From Ambrosia x helenae (taxonomy: Eukaryota; Streptophyta; Magnoliopsida; Asterales; Asteraceae): 64,000 nt of DNA. Below are positions 21,683-34,500 of the stretch, piece by piece. A program made the position numbers and the translations under genes. The DNA is taken from contig CM061223.1 in NCBI GenBank assembly GCA_030844895.1, forward strand, positions 10,241,994 through 10,305,993. The letters are read 5' to 3'. Position 1 is the first letter of the stretch. Every line of letters starts with the position of its first letter. The notes beneath the pieces are model-generated. The model was not told where the DNA came from. It worked only from the letters and a program-made list of their open reading frames with translations, and did no database searches.

Positions 21683-22440
21683 GCGCCTACCGATTTTTCT
21701 CGACCTATACTCGTTTTCAACAGCTCAGTTTACATTTGATACTTTTTAGACAACGAATTGCCTTCTAAAATGTGTTTTCTTTTTGTTGAAGCACATTCAT
21801 AACTTTTATTTTTTGCAACTTTATTTACATATATCTAGTGTCGGAAGCTTTGTTGTAAGACTGTTTTTTATGGTATTGCATTTTTTCACCCATGCTAGTG
21901 TTGCATGTATTATTTTTATTGGCATATCTAAATTAATTCACCTCCTTCCCTCTTTCACTTTCACCCATGTTTCACGACACCTTGAGGCGGTGTTCAATGC
22001 CCCTCACGCTTAAAATTAGTCCACATCAGCAGGACATGAAACAATAACAAGCAGTCTAATTCAATAGTTCGTATGCCTACTATTTTGATGTAATTTTCGC
22101 ATTTGTGGAATGAAAATATAGCCATTCCATATATAGTTGCGTTCATATCTCGTTTAGGGGCTGTTTGGTTGATTAAGTGTTGAATCATTAAGATGGTCTG
22201 AATGGTTAAGAGACTCTGAATGGTTAAGAGCTGAATCATTCAGCATCCCTTATTAGCTTAATGGTTCAGCACTTAATCATTCCATTCACATGCTGAAACA
22301 AACAGTCTGAATGCTGAATGATTCAGACTTGTTAATGTGATGATTTAACTATATACCTTTCAAAGCTTTATGCATTTCTCGTATAAAATTTGGTAACATA
22401 AGTACATAACACTTTTCTTTTCTTTTTCTTTTAATAAAGA
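21683..22440. other. Spacer with a MITE-like AATCATTCAG-rich block
   Basis: 22153-22330 starts GGGGCTGTTTGG and contains repeated TGAATGGTTAAG and TGAATCATTCAG units ending near ACAAACAGTC. This is a common plant MITE-like pattern, but no TSD was confirmed. No gene. Confidence 0.4.
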
Positions 22441-24947
22441 CTAGATGGTTGCCGTAGGCCGCGCGTTGCGGCGACAACCCCTAAGTTGTTTATAAGCGAC
22501 GGCATGTCATGTGATGCGTTAATCATATGAAAATGTACAATAATTCGATTTTATATCGAGAATGAAAACATTTTATATTTGAGCAAACTTGTTTTTGAAT
22601 ACAGGTTATGTCAGAAACGTAGATAACTCGAATTTTTACCATCAGATGAAAACGGTCTATATTTGAGCAGACTCGTTCCGAACATAATTTACGTTAGAAA
22701 CGTAGACCAACCAATGTCGTACGTGAAAATAAGAATGAAAGCATATTATTTTTTAAATAAAAAGTATTATATTTGACCAGACTCGTTTTCTAGAAAAACC
22801 TTATGACGAAACGTGAATTTATATCGTTTGCGTTGAAACATGAATTTATATACCAACACGTACGGCAAAATGTACACCTACCGAAAACGTACATAAAAAA
22901 ATACATCGAAACATGAATTTATACCGACACATACATAACAATCACGTGAGAAAATACTTTTTCCTTGAACGTAAAGAATGAAAATACAATGGTTAAATTT
23001 GAAAAGTTATAACTCAATGAGGGGGGGGGGGGGGGGTGAAAATGACATTTATTAAAGTTTTTAGAAGTGTATAGGTGTAAAAGTCAATTTCAAAAGTTAA
23101 AGGGCTGTTTGTGTAATTTTATAACGTTTGTCTTTTTTTTTTTTTTTTTATCTTTACATGCACCAACCATGCTTATTAAGTATTATATCGCATGTTATGT
23201 GACACGTTAATCATATGAAAATGTACAATAACTCGATTTTATACCATCGAATGAGAACATTTTTATGTTTGAGCCGACTCGTTTGTTTCCAAACATAGTT
23301 TACGTCAGAAACGTAGGTAACTCGAACTTTTATTGTCGAATTAAACCGTTTTATGTTTGATCCGACTCGTTTCCGAACAAAATTTACGTCAGAATCTTCG
23401 ACGAACCGATATCATACGTAAAAATAAGAATGAAACGTTTTTATTTGACCAGACTCGTTTTAGGAAAAAAAAAAAAAAACCCTATGTCGAAAGGTATTCA
23501 ATCTTTTACGTTGAAACATGAATTTATATCAATACAACAAAACGGACGACAAAACGTAGAACAACAAAAAACATAAAAATAAATTACGTCGAAACGTGAA
23601 TTTATACCGACACATAAAAAACGTACATAAAAACAAACATTAGCTTTTAAAAATTTGGAACATAAAACAGCGAAAATAAAATTTTGAAAAGAAAAAAAAT
23701 TAGATAAAAAACACTGAACTAAAAAGGGTAAAAAACAATTATCACTTAAAAAAGTACAAAAAAAAAAAACTAAAACAAAGTTGGAAAGAAAGGAAAAAAG
23801 AGAAATAAGAAATGAAAGGTGAGAATAAAATATTTGAACATGAGAACTGGGTTTCGCACCCACAACCACAGGGTACATCAGAGCATACTCAACCACTACA
23901 TCATACTTCAATATTAAAACAATATTGCAAAATAATATATAAAACTGTTATAATTTACTAAAAGACAAAATAGAACACTGTGGCACCGACCATGCTATTT
24001 AAGTATATATAGATACTTGTCATAGGCCGCGCGTTGCGGCGGCGACACGTCCTGTGATGCGTTAACCGTATGAAAATATACAATACTCAATTTTACACCA
24101 TCGAATTAAAACAAATTATATTTGAGCCGAACACAGTTTAAGTCAGAAACGTAGGTAACTCAGATTTTTACTGTCGAATTAAAAGATTTATATATAATCT
24201 AATTCATTTCCGAACAAAATTTACGTAAGAATCGTAGACCAATCGATTTCATACATAAAACTAAGAATGAAAACGTTTTACATTTGGTCAGACTCGTTAC
24301 AGAAAAAAAACCTATGTCGAAACGTGTATTTATACTTGCGATAGGTCGTGCATTGCGACGGCAACGCCTAAGTTGTTTATTGGTGGCGGCACGCCATGTG
24401 ACGTGTTAACTGTATGAAAATGTACAATAAGTTGATTTATACCATCGAATGAAAACATTTTATATTTCATCCAACTCGCTTGTTTCCGAACATAGTTTAC
24501 GTAAGAAACGTAGGTAACTCGAATATTTACTGTCAAAATAAAACATTTTATATTTGAACCGACTCGTTTCCGAACAAAATTTACGTCAGAATAGTTTGTC
24601 AACCGATATTATACGTTAAAATAAATAAAACGTTTTATATTTGACCAGAATCGTTTCAGAAGGGAAAACACCCTATGTCGAAAACTTAATTTATATCGTT
24701 TATAGAAAAGTGTGGTGATATAATGGGTTACACATAAAAAGTTTGAGGGGTAAAAAGAAGTTAAAAAATAAGAGTATCTTTTTTTGTCAAGTTAGAAAGT
24801 AAAAGGGTCAATTATGTGAAGCCAGAAAGTTGATTTTGTCAAAGAAAAACTTAAAGGATGAATGTTGCCATTTTAGTAAAGTTAAAGGGTGGTTTCTGAA
24901 ACATGGTCACCGACCATGGTTTATTTATTTAAGTATATATATAATAT
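22441..24947 (-). mobile_element. Tandem/nested Helitron-type units
   Basis: At least four head-to-tail related units (about 22441-23187, 23188-24013, 24014-24336 and 24337-24947) are read on the minus strand. The first ends with hairpin GCCGC-aacgc-GCGGC and CTAG at 22441. The second begins TCTATATATACTTAAAT at 24013. Degenerate versions of both termini recur at 24015, 24330 and about 24940. Each unit contains repeated blocks built on GACTCGTTTCCGAACA and ACGTCAGAAACGTAG. There is no Rep/helicase, so these are non-autonomous. Confidence 0.65.
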
Positions 24948-25413
24948 AATTTGCAGGAAATATGTTTTATTTTAAAATGTTTACCCTAATTTGAATAAAC
25001 AAATTATTTAAACTTCCTTTCTCTCTCTTTTTTAAAACAAAATCATGATCACAAAATTAGTTGATTGTGACAAGCAATAGTAAGTATTTTCTTCTCAATT
25101 CATCCCATATTTATTTCTATAACATGGAAATCAAATCGGAAAATGACAACTTGCTTTCAACCTCACTATAACAGACGATGACAATAATTTTTTTTCATCC
25201 AATTTTAACGTAATTTTATATCCACGAAACAAATTACATAAAGATAGCAGGTAGGCGGACAATAAGCAGCGCCGTCACCCCTTTTTGAATACAGAATGCT
25301 AATCTACTGAACACAAATCCCCGCCTCTAAACAGTAATTAATTATACATAAGTGAAACCGTATACAAATCTGATACAAACATCGATTAATACACACTCTA
25401 GGATGAAAGCAAG

Positions 25414-27279
25414 TCAAAGAATGAAGCTTTCCTTCGTAGTCTTCTTCCTCCATGGAACTACTTGCTTAAATCCTTTATAGACCGTCGCCTAAAAAAAACA
25501 ATAATGAAGGAGCAATATGTAAGTAACAGCATAATTGGAGGACTAAAACTGTAATTTCAGCAACAAATTAAATCTCAGCAACTGGTTGGCACTTGTATTG
25601 TATGGGTATGACAATTTGATTGACGTTCCCTTCTCTAAAAATAGTACCCACATGTGATGCCCTCACTGGCCACTACACTACCTTTAGGTGGGCCATCATG
25701 CATTATTTTCTTGCTATTTTTTGACTAAAATGCTTTTATGTTTAATTTTAATTCAAATGAATACAAACCAACTAATGATGCGTTAACACTTTTTGTTAAT
25801 CAAATGCTCCTTTCGGCGGTTTCTTGTTTTCTTTTCGGTAGTTTGACTAAAAAATGAAATTGATTAAAATGCGTTTATGTTTGATTTAATTTAAATGAAC
25901 ACGATTTCTAAACCAAATATGCATCAACACTTTTTGTTAATCACATGTCTATTTATTTGCATCCATAAAATTGATGTGAGTTCAAATTATACAAGTGCAA
26001 GTTAAAAAGCATAAATGGTATTTAAGTTTAAAAAGAAATTTATTCTTAAAAAAAAGGTATATACCTATTATCTTTTTTTTTTTTTAAAGAGAATTTCATT
26101 AACACAAACACACAAACTCGAAGCGCCCTCAAACTACACAAAATTAATTTAATCTACTACTACTTGTTTGAGATTGAACCCAAAACCTCTTACTAAGGAG
26201 AGGCGATGTGATACACAACAAAACACACCACCATCCACCGTCACGTTAACAACGCGACGGAAGCGCCAAAACCAGAGGTGTTACCCGCCGGGTACCCTGC
26301 AACACACGCACACACCCAATGTTTGCTTCATTGGTTTCCATCACCGACTCAACATACCCGCCCACCTCACCCAAATTGACCGGCGGCGGTGTTACCAGTC
26401 GGGTAAAGGTAGCACACCAAGTTACCAAGTGAGCTAGCCACACACTAACTTCATTATTTATTTACTTATTTGTTTATTATTTATCCATTTTGGAAAATCA
26501 AAAATAGTATTGTCTTTAGTGAGAAAATAAAGCCACATGCCCCATCTAACCTAACCCATACTAAATGTAGCTTATTTTCTCATCATTTGAAAACTTTTTT
26601 CTAAACATGCAATACACACTTGTACTTTATTCATCAAAAGTTGTACACTTGTACCAAAGCAATTCAAAAAAGTAAAACAACAAATTCTTACCCAAAAGTG
26701 GGACCTCGTGACTTTCGACAAACTAGAATTTCTCCTCATCTTATTCTCATCGGAAAATCCTGCATCCATCGATGACGACGAAATTACAACACTACCCTTA
26801 TGTTTCCGACCACCACTTAACAACCTAAACGACCCAAACTGTCGGTTCCCTCTAGTAAAATTCTGCTGGTCATTTTTGTCGTCTAGCTGTCCGCCACCAT
26901 TCTCCTCATTCGGACTACTCAACCCACCGCTACAGTTACTATCAAACGACCCTTGCAACTGCCCTCTACGACGTCGTTCTTTAGCGAACCTAAAAGAAGA
27001 GGATGAAAAGACGGATTTGCCCTCGAGAACAGTTGTGGGTGAGGATGTTTTGGCTAGTCTTGGAGGCAGCTCTAAACATTTGTTGATGTGGGTGGATGAT
27101 ATTATTATGTCCGTACATGGTCTGGGCTTACCCGGTTGCTCTTCCCATTGGAATGGAACCGAAGCTGTGGTTTGGAGAGGTGGTGTTAATGTACCTGATG
27201 GTTCGGAGAGGTGTGGTGGTATGGAGAAGAGTGGGAGTTTGGGTAGGGTATACGGGTCGGGTTCTGTATTGGATCCCAT
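25414..27279 (-). CDS. DUF688-family protein, two exons
   Basis: Exon 1 runs from ATG 27279 to 26692 (196 codons) and ends at a TGG|GTAAGA donor. Exon 2 is 25488-25414 (24 codons plus TGA) after a TTTTTTTTAG acceptor, in phase. The 220-residue product has the DUF688 hallmarks in order: VPFQWEEQPGKPR (residues 41-53), CLELPPRL (68-75), SPTTVLEG (80-87), a basic/Ser-rich middle, SHFW at the junction and YKGFKQVVPWRKK at the end. DUF688 proteins are plant-specific with no established biochemical role. The 1.2-kb intron contains a minus-strand SINE-like sequence. Reading through the donor gives an alternative 235-residue open frame ending at 26572, but it lacks the conserved tail. A partial copy of exon 2 lies near 10 kb. 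Confidence 0.85.
26074..26230 (-). mobile_element. SINE-like insertion in the DUF688 intron
   Basis: On the minus strand a box-B-like GGTTTTGGGTTCAATCTC precedes a poly-A tail (poly-T at about 26074-26088 on the plus strand). The box A and TSD are not clear. Confidence 0.4.
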
Positions 27280-27353
27280 TTTTATGTTATGAGAGATTGA
27301 ATGAAATGGAGATTAATTAGTTTGTTGTTTATAGGTGGGTGTTTGGTGTGAGT

Positions 27354-27359
27354 CACGTG
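27354..27359. promoter_or_regulatory. G-box CACGTG upstream of the DUF688 gene
   Basis: A palindromic CACGTG, in the context AGTCACGTGAGT, lies 75 bp upstream of the start codon at 27279. G-boxes bind bZIP and bHLH factors. It lies between the gene and the LINE, so it would have stayed proximal after the insertion. Confidence 0.4.
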
Positions 27360-27452
27360 AGTATTTTATGGCCATGAAGCTTTTGATTTGTATGATTGAG
27401 AAGTTGTTTAGCATAATAAAATAAAATAAGGAATTATAAATTTTACACTGAT

Positions 27453-29458
27453 AACAATTTGGACGGCTTATGATAATGTGAGTTGGAACTTTCTTATCTC
27501 CATTATGTCTCAAATGGGATTCCCGTATAGATGGTGCAATTGGGTGAAAGGGATACTGATGTCGGCTCGTTCAGCGGTGTTAGTTAATGGTTCGCCTACT
27601 TATGAATTTAAGTGCCAAAAAGGGCTTAGACAAGGGGATCCGATCTCTCCTTTCCTTTTTCTTATTGTTATGGAGGCTCTTGCTTGTATGGTTGTTAAAG
27701 CCATTGATATTGGTATGTTAGAAGGTGTGAGAGTTAATAGTGGGGGTCCGGTTGTTTCTCATATGCTATACGCGGACGATGCCTTGATTCTTGGGAAATG
27801 GAGCAAGGAGAATGTGGAAAACACTAATCGTATTCTTCGCGTCTTTCATCTTTGCTCGGGTATGAAAATTAATATTAATAAGTCCGTTCTATATGGTGTG
27901 GGAGTGAAGGATATGGAGGTAAATAGTATGTCGAATGTGTTGGGATGTAAAATTGGGAAGCTTCCTTTTGTTTACCTTGGGATAAAGGTTGGAGCTAATA
28001 TGAATAGAGTATCTAATTGGGAGCCGGTCTTGGAGTCTATTCGTAATAGATTAAAGTCTTGGAAAGCTAAACTTTTATCTATGGGGGGTCGTCTTACGTT
28101 GATTAAGTCAGTGCTTTCGAGTCTCTCGGTCTACTACCTTTCTCTTTTTAAAGCTCCTTTGGCGGTAGTGGAGGAGATGGAGAAGATGATGAGAAAATTT
28201 TTGTGGTCCGGGGGTAGGGACGGTAGAGCGCTTCACTGGGTTTCTTGGGAGAAGGTTACTCGACCCAAAAAAGATGGTGGATTGGGCGTGGCCAAGATTC
28301 TTGATGTTAATACGGCCCTTCTGGCCAAATGGGCTTTTCGATTCAAAAGTAGCAAAATTGGAATGTGGCGTATGGTTATCCAAAGTATTCATGGAGGGAA
28401 TGGACGTTGGTCGTTTCTTCCTTTAAAGAATGTATACACCGGGTGTTGGAAAAACATTGTTAGGCTGTTGGATAGATTGGTGGTTGGTGATTCGTTTTTC
28501 AAGAATTGTATCAGGGTAATTTAGGGAATGGAGTTGATATAAAGTTCTGGAAAGATCTGTGGTTCGGAAACACGCCGTTTATGACTCGTTGGCCAACTCT
28601 TTATGCGCAGGATATGTTTAAGGATGCTGTGGTTAATAACCGGTTGATGCAGGTTGGAAATGAAGTGGTTATTGCAGATTCATGGAACCTGAAGACAGAA
28701 TCCGTAGCGGCTATCTCTGAATTACAAGATGTTCTTTTCGTCATTTCTCAAGTTCAGTTCAAAGAGGCTATTGATAGTTGGTGTTGGGCTCCGAATAAGG
28801 ATGGTTTATTTTCGGTTGCTGAAGTTAAAAAATGGCTCCTTAAAGATCGTTTTCTTCCTTCGATCCAGAGTATGAAGTGGGAGAGTTGGATCCCTTTGAA
28901 GATTAATATTTTTATGTGGAGATTGGAGCTCTTCCGAATTCCGACTCGCATGGCGCTACTTAATAGGAATGTCAATATCCCTGATTCCCTTTGTCCTCTG
29001 TGCAGTTCTATTGATGAAACAGCAACGCATCTTTTTATCAATTGTGCTTTCTCGCTTGGAGTATGGAATAAAATTTGGAATTGGGGTAAATTGTATGGAT
29101 GGTGGCCGGGTTCAATTTCTGATTTGTTGGAGCTTCAAGTGGTGGATAAAAACTCGAAATGGAAAAGGAAGATCTTGCGAGGCATCTCTATGATTACTTG
29201 TTGGATGATTTGGAGGGAGCGAAACAAAAAAGTTTTCCAAAATTCGACGCCTCAAGTGATGGAGATAGTTGCTAGTGTGAAAGCTTGTTCCTTTTTTTGG
29301 TTGAAATATCGTTCTAGATTTAAGGATGTTGATTGGATTGAATGGGTTAATTCCCCTTTGTATATGTTGTAATTGGTGTGGCGGGTCTTGATTAGAGGCC
29401 TTGCCGTTTTGTGAATGATATTTCTTTTCAAAAAAAAAAAAAAAACAATTTGGACAGC
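27453..29458 (+). mobile_element. 5'-truncated L1 LINE with 15-bp TSD
   Basis: Direct repeats aacaatttggac(g/a)gc at 27453-27467 and 29444-29458 flank an insert that starts inside the RT domain and ends in poly-A (29430-29443). It lies upstream of, and points away from, the DUF688 gene. Confidence 0.92.
27468..29372 (+). pseudogene. LINE ORF2 fragment: RT and zf-RVT, one frameshift
   Basis: The open frame begins at the RT motif AYDNVSWNFL, so the truncation point is in RT. It continues through GLRQGDPISPFLFLIVMEAL, the catalytic YADDALILG, FVYLGIKVGAN and LNVNT-like thumb/connection segments. At about 28505 a shift in a GTTTTTC run moves the frame. The second frame (to 29372) carries DIKFWKDLW, WIPLKINIFMWR and the C-terminal CPLC...H...C zf-RVT region. 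EN and the 5' half are missing. Confidence 0.9.
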
Positions 29459-29504
29459 CGTAACTTATCTATAACTTTGCTTGTGGTAGCCGCATATGTG
29501 GGTC

Positions 29505-30011
29505 TAGGCGTGTAAACGAGTCGAGTCGAGCTTAAGCTTGACTAGGCTCGAGTTCGGCTCGTCATGCTCTTTTGAGGTTCGAGCTCGGCTCGGTTCGAGC
29601 CTACTATTCCAAACCCAAGCTCGGCTTGAAAGTAAAACCTAAAAGCTCGAGCTCGGCTCGGCCCGAGGTAATTTAAAAACTATTAAACGACCTAAAAGTT
29701 CTGCTCGAGCTCGCTTTAATAGCTTCAACGAGCAAAAGCTCGGCTCGTGCTTGGCTCACCAATATTGTTAATTAAAATGAACATGTTCAAAGGACAAAAT
29801 CGCATACATAAAAAATATAACATTTGTTTGGGCTCATTTAGGCTCGCGAGCCTAAACGAGCTCTGTATATAAGGCTCGGGCTCGATAACTAAACTAGTCA
29901 TTTGTCAGGCTCGAACTCGGACTCGAGCTCGTTAAGGCTTGGCTCGTTCGAGATTTTTACCGAGCCGATCCCGAGTAGCTATCGAGCTGCTACGTGTCAT
30001 TTACACCCCTA
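29505..30011. mobile_element. hAT-like GCTCG-repeat element, second copy
   Basis: 507 bp, starting TAGGCGTGTAAACGAG and ending TTTACACCCCTA, with a perfect 8-bp duplication tgtgggtc (29497-29504, 30012-30019). It has the same architecture as 1753-2267: degenerate GAGCTCG/GGCTCG units around a short AT-rich centre. Confidence 0.87.
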
Positions 30012-30019
30012 TGTGGGTC

Positions 30020-31185
30020 GGTAGAAGGGCAAAACTAAAATTGTACTAATTTTAACATTATTTTATTAATATTATCGCAATAACATTAAAAACGATGGAC
30101 GCTTAATCATGCATCATATGGTGGCATGGTGCCGTGGCTCTTTTTGCTGATGTGGCATGGTGACATCACTATGCGACATCAGCAAAAATGGCCACGTCAG
30201 TAAAAAAAAAAACTAACAATGGTTAATCCGAGGGTGATACAGGCCAAGAAGTTGAAAGTACAGTGTGTGGTGGTGAACAATTTTGTAGTTCAGTGTGTCA
30301 GCGGCTAATAATCAATAGTTTAGGGTGTTAAAATCCAATTTCCCAAGTATAAATTATATAGTTTCCTACAAATGATATAAAGGAAAAATGGAAAATTAAA
30401 AGATGTGGTACAAATCAAATAGCCTGGTGTACAGCTTAAATAAGGCATAAATACAATTGAAATGTTCACGACAAGAAACACGAGATCTATGTTTTATTTT
30501 TTATGGTTGGGTTTACATGTTGGCATCTTGGGCGGTTTTGTTTAGTCTCCTAGCTTGTTGTAGCTTGCAGAGTTATCGTAAGAGTAGTGATCAGGAACCT
30601 CATTGTTTGCTTGTATGGAACTGCGGGGTTGTGGGTCTTTAAGCCAATGAGATGTACTTGTCCACGATATATTGCATGTTTTGGTGGTGATGATGGTGTC
30701 AAAGCAAGGATTTACATCCATAGCTGTTGTTACCTCAATAGCATCACATTTAGTTTTTTTTAGATTAGATGTTGAAGCTAAGTTGGAGTATAGGTTCGGC
30801 TTACATGTACGTCTACAAACTGATTGCAAAATCATGTAGTCTATAGATATGGTGTCCAAAATTTTTTTATAACTCCGATCAATAGAGTCTAGGGGTCTAC
30901 TTGCTCACACTCCTTGATGGCGAAAACACGTCTACAAGACATATTAGGTGTGTGTAACATTCTCTTGTTGATGCTTGTGGAAAAAAAAAGTTAATATAGT
31001 TGCACACATGATCTCTGCTGATATAAGCGTGTAGTTACTATAATGCTAGTGAATTTAGTGTGGTCACTACATGTAATATCAAAGAGCAACGCTCTTATAT
31101 AGAGAGTTAGAGACTAAGAAATATATATTACCCTATTAGCACACGGACCCTGCACCAGCTAGTTTTTAAACACCCTTATCCAAGA

Positions 31186-31240
<55 letters not shown>

Positions 31241-31517
31241 AGTCAACCATATGAAGGAAGTTACATACATTCGTTGGTCAACAACATTTTTTGCAAGGCA
31301 ACTAAAAATAATAAATTCTGGATATAAGAAACATAAAAAGACGGTCTTTAGCGGAACCATATCAATAAGTTATTAATTAGTAAGGAAATAGGAAGTCAAG
31401 AAGACGAAACCAATACAACAGAAAGAGTTACTAACGAAAAACTCGAAAACAATTATTGAAAAACGCCATGACTATAAATGATTTAATTAAAATGACAAAA
31501 GTGCCAAAAGGAGGATC
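30020..31517. other. Spacer: one hairpin and a 51-nt poly-A
   Basis: A hairpin of about 30 bp lies at 30132-30196 (arms around TTTTTGCTGATGT). An uninterrupted run of 51 A occupies 31187-31237. Short frames at 30457-30642 and 30542-30859 have no recognisable domain. Confidence 0.5.
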
Positions 31518-31598
31518 TTTTTTTTTTGGGAAGGTAAATTTCATTAAACAAAACTGAGATGTCCTCGAATCAAGGACACCCGGCCAAAACAAACAAAA

Positions 31599-34500
31599 TT
31601 ACATCGAGTTTAGAGGGTATGTACACCAATCCTTCCAATTTAAACTATAGACATTAGTTCTATTCCTAAACCAAAAATAAGACGTCATTTTAATGCTTTC
31701 GAAAACTTCTGGAGCGTTTCGCCTTTTGCCTTGAAAGATACGAGCATTCCGTTCATTCCATACTACCCACAACGTAGTGAAAATAATACCTCTCAACGTG
31801 TATTTCTTTTGTTTAGACATCGGCTGAGAGTCCCCCATCTTCAACAAGTCCGTCACGTCAAAAACAATGGAAGAAGGCAAACGACACCATTGCTCTAATC
31901 GGTTCCATATCTCGATCGCATAAAAACATCCGGTGAAGATGTGAGTGGCCGTTTCCGTGTTTGAATCGCACAGCTAACACGTTGGTCTTTGAATGTTTAT
32001 ACCACGCTTGATTAACTCATCCTTCGTAGGTAAACGGTTAAGAAGAGCTCGCCAAACCATAATTTTACACTTCAAAGGGGTCCAACCTTTCCACTTCATT
32101 TGCGAGACAGGATGCAGATTCGGACATTGAGACAACATTTGTCTAGCACTTCGAACAGAAAAAACCCCATCCTTACTTGGGTTCCATTTCCATATATCCA
32201 CACCCCCATTCCAAGTAAAATCATAAATATCACATAGAAGGCCAAATAATTCAATGGATTCCTCATTTGAAGCCGGGGAAGACCTCCAATCCCACGTCAA
32301 AACTTTGGTCCCATCAATAAATTTCATCCTCTCAGAAACAAAAGCCCATTTGATCTTTTCTAGCCGAAAAAGGTGCGGGTACACTAACCGAAGGGGCTCA
32401 CTTTTAAGCCAAGGATCCATCCAAAATCTAATAGCCGACCCATCACCAACTACGGCTTGAAAATAACTACCAAGATTAGACCCGACTCCAAGTCTTATGT
32501 CACCAACCTTGACAATTTGCCGCCAACACCCACTAGCGGAAGATGTACAAGGAAGAAACGACCATTTTCTACAAAAGCCATGACATCCAATAATAACTTT
32601 TTTCCACAAACAATTACCTCCGTTCTTGAATCGCCACGCCCATTTGAGAAGGAGGGCATTGTTAACATCTTCCAATTTAAAAATACCAAGGCCCCCATTT
32701 TTTTTGGGTTTCGTAATCACATCCCAAGCAATCCAATGAATCTTCTTATCATCACTACAACCCGCCCATAAGAAATGTCTCATAATCTTCTCTAAACTTT
32801 CTAGAACGGCCTTCAGGGCTTTATAAAGCGAAAGATAATATATAGGAAGATTCTTCAAAACAGCTTTAATAAGAATAACCCGACCACCAATGGACAAGTG
32901 CTTAGCTTTCCAACTATTGAGGCGATTCTTGACTGTGTTTACAACCATATCCCAATTATTAATACGGGACATTTTGGCGCCAACTTTGATTCCCAAATAT
33001 ACAAAAGGGAAAACACCTTTCTTACAACCCAACACCTCTAACATGCTATCAATCTCTCCTTCTTGCGTACCAATCCCAAATAAATTAGATTTGTGAATGT
33101 TGATACGGAGACCCGAACATAAGTAAAAAATACGAAGAACCCGAGCCGTGTTTTGAACATTTTCTCTAGACCATTCACCCAAAATGAGAGCGTCGTCCGC
33201 AAAAAATAGATGATTAATATCCGAGTGATCACTCGAAAAATGAATACCTTTAATCATACCGAGATTTGTGGCTCTATTCAACATCCATGAGAGACACTCC
33301 ATAACAATAAGAAATAAGAACGGAGAAATTGGATCACCTTGGCGAAGACCTTTTTCACTCTTGAATTGGAAAGTTGGAGACCCATTAACAAGCACCGAAG
33401 CGCAAGTTGAATCAAGAATACCCTTAATCCAATTGCACCATTTCTCGGGAAAACCCATTTGATATAGTATGGATAAAAGAAAATGCCAATTGACGTTGTC
33501 GTAAGCTTTTTCAAAATCGATTTTCAACAGAAACGCTTTTTTATTCTTTCTTTTGAGCCAATCCAAAACCTCATTAACCACGAGAGGACCATCAAGAATA
33601 AAACGATCAGATAAAAAAGCAGATTGAGTCTCCGAAATTAATTTTCCTAACACCTTTTTCAGCCGGTTCGCAAGGATTTTAGAAATAACCTTGCTAATCA
33701 CCCCTATTAAAGTAATAGGACGGTAATCTTTGAGACCAACCGGCGTTTTTACCTTGGGTATTAAGGTAATAAATGCCGACCCACAACCCGGATTTATAAT
33801 TCCCATCTCATGAAACTCCACCATAATCTGGTAGAAGTCATCTTCTAAAACATTCCAAAACTTTTTGATGAAAAAGAAATTAAAACCGTCTGGACCCGGC
33901 GCTTTGTTTGAACCACAATCAAAAACGGCATTCTTAACTTCTTGTCTTGAGAACAAAGAAATAAGAGTTGAGCCATCAATTTCATCCAACCGGTTGATTC
34001 CTTCACATACTAAAGATGGCCGAGAATGAATATTCTCCTTAAAGTGTTGTCGAAAGAACCGAAGCACCTCTCGTTTCAACAGAGAAGGCGTAGATACCCA
34101 CTCTCCTCCAATATTCAACCCCGGGATCATATTAGTAGCTTTACGGCCATTAACAATGTTATGGAAAAAACTTGTATTTTCATCACCAAGAGAGGCCCAT
34201 TTAACACGAGATTTTTGACGAATATCCCTGTGTTTGAATAAATCGAGCTCAATAAGACTGTTTTTACATTCCGCCCAAATCCACAATTCCGACTCATCTA
34301 ACTCTTTTTGTTCCATAAGGTGTTCCATTTCTTCTTTTTCGTTATTGAACCGGTTGATGTCTTCATTTTATTTATTTCTTATGTCTTTAATCCAGCCCCG
34401 CAATTTCTCTCGAAGCATACCCAATTTCTTTACAATCTTTAAATCGGCCGGACCCTCACCACAATTCATAGCTAAAACAGATAACACCAAATCTTCACAA

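Noticed and set aside
23498..23911. 137-codon minus ORF in the Helitron array
   Set aside because: Phe/Ser/Leu-rich from poly-A/T sequence, no Rep or helicase motif.
22441..24947. CRISPR-like array of repeated units
   Set aside because: Units are hundreds of bases long with Helitron termini, not short repeats with unique spacers, in a plant genome.
26708..27320. Plus-strand ORFs opposite the DUF688 gene
   Set aside because: Shadows of the DUF688 exon; no independent domain.
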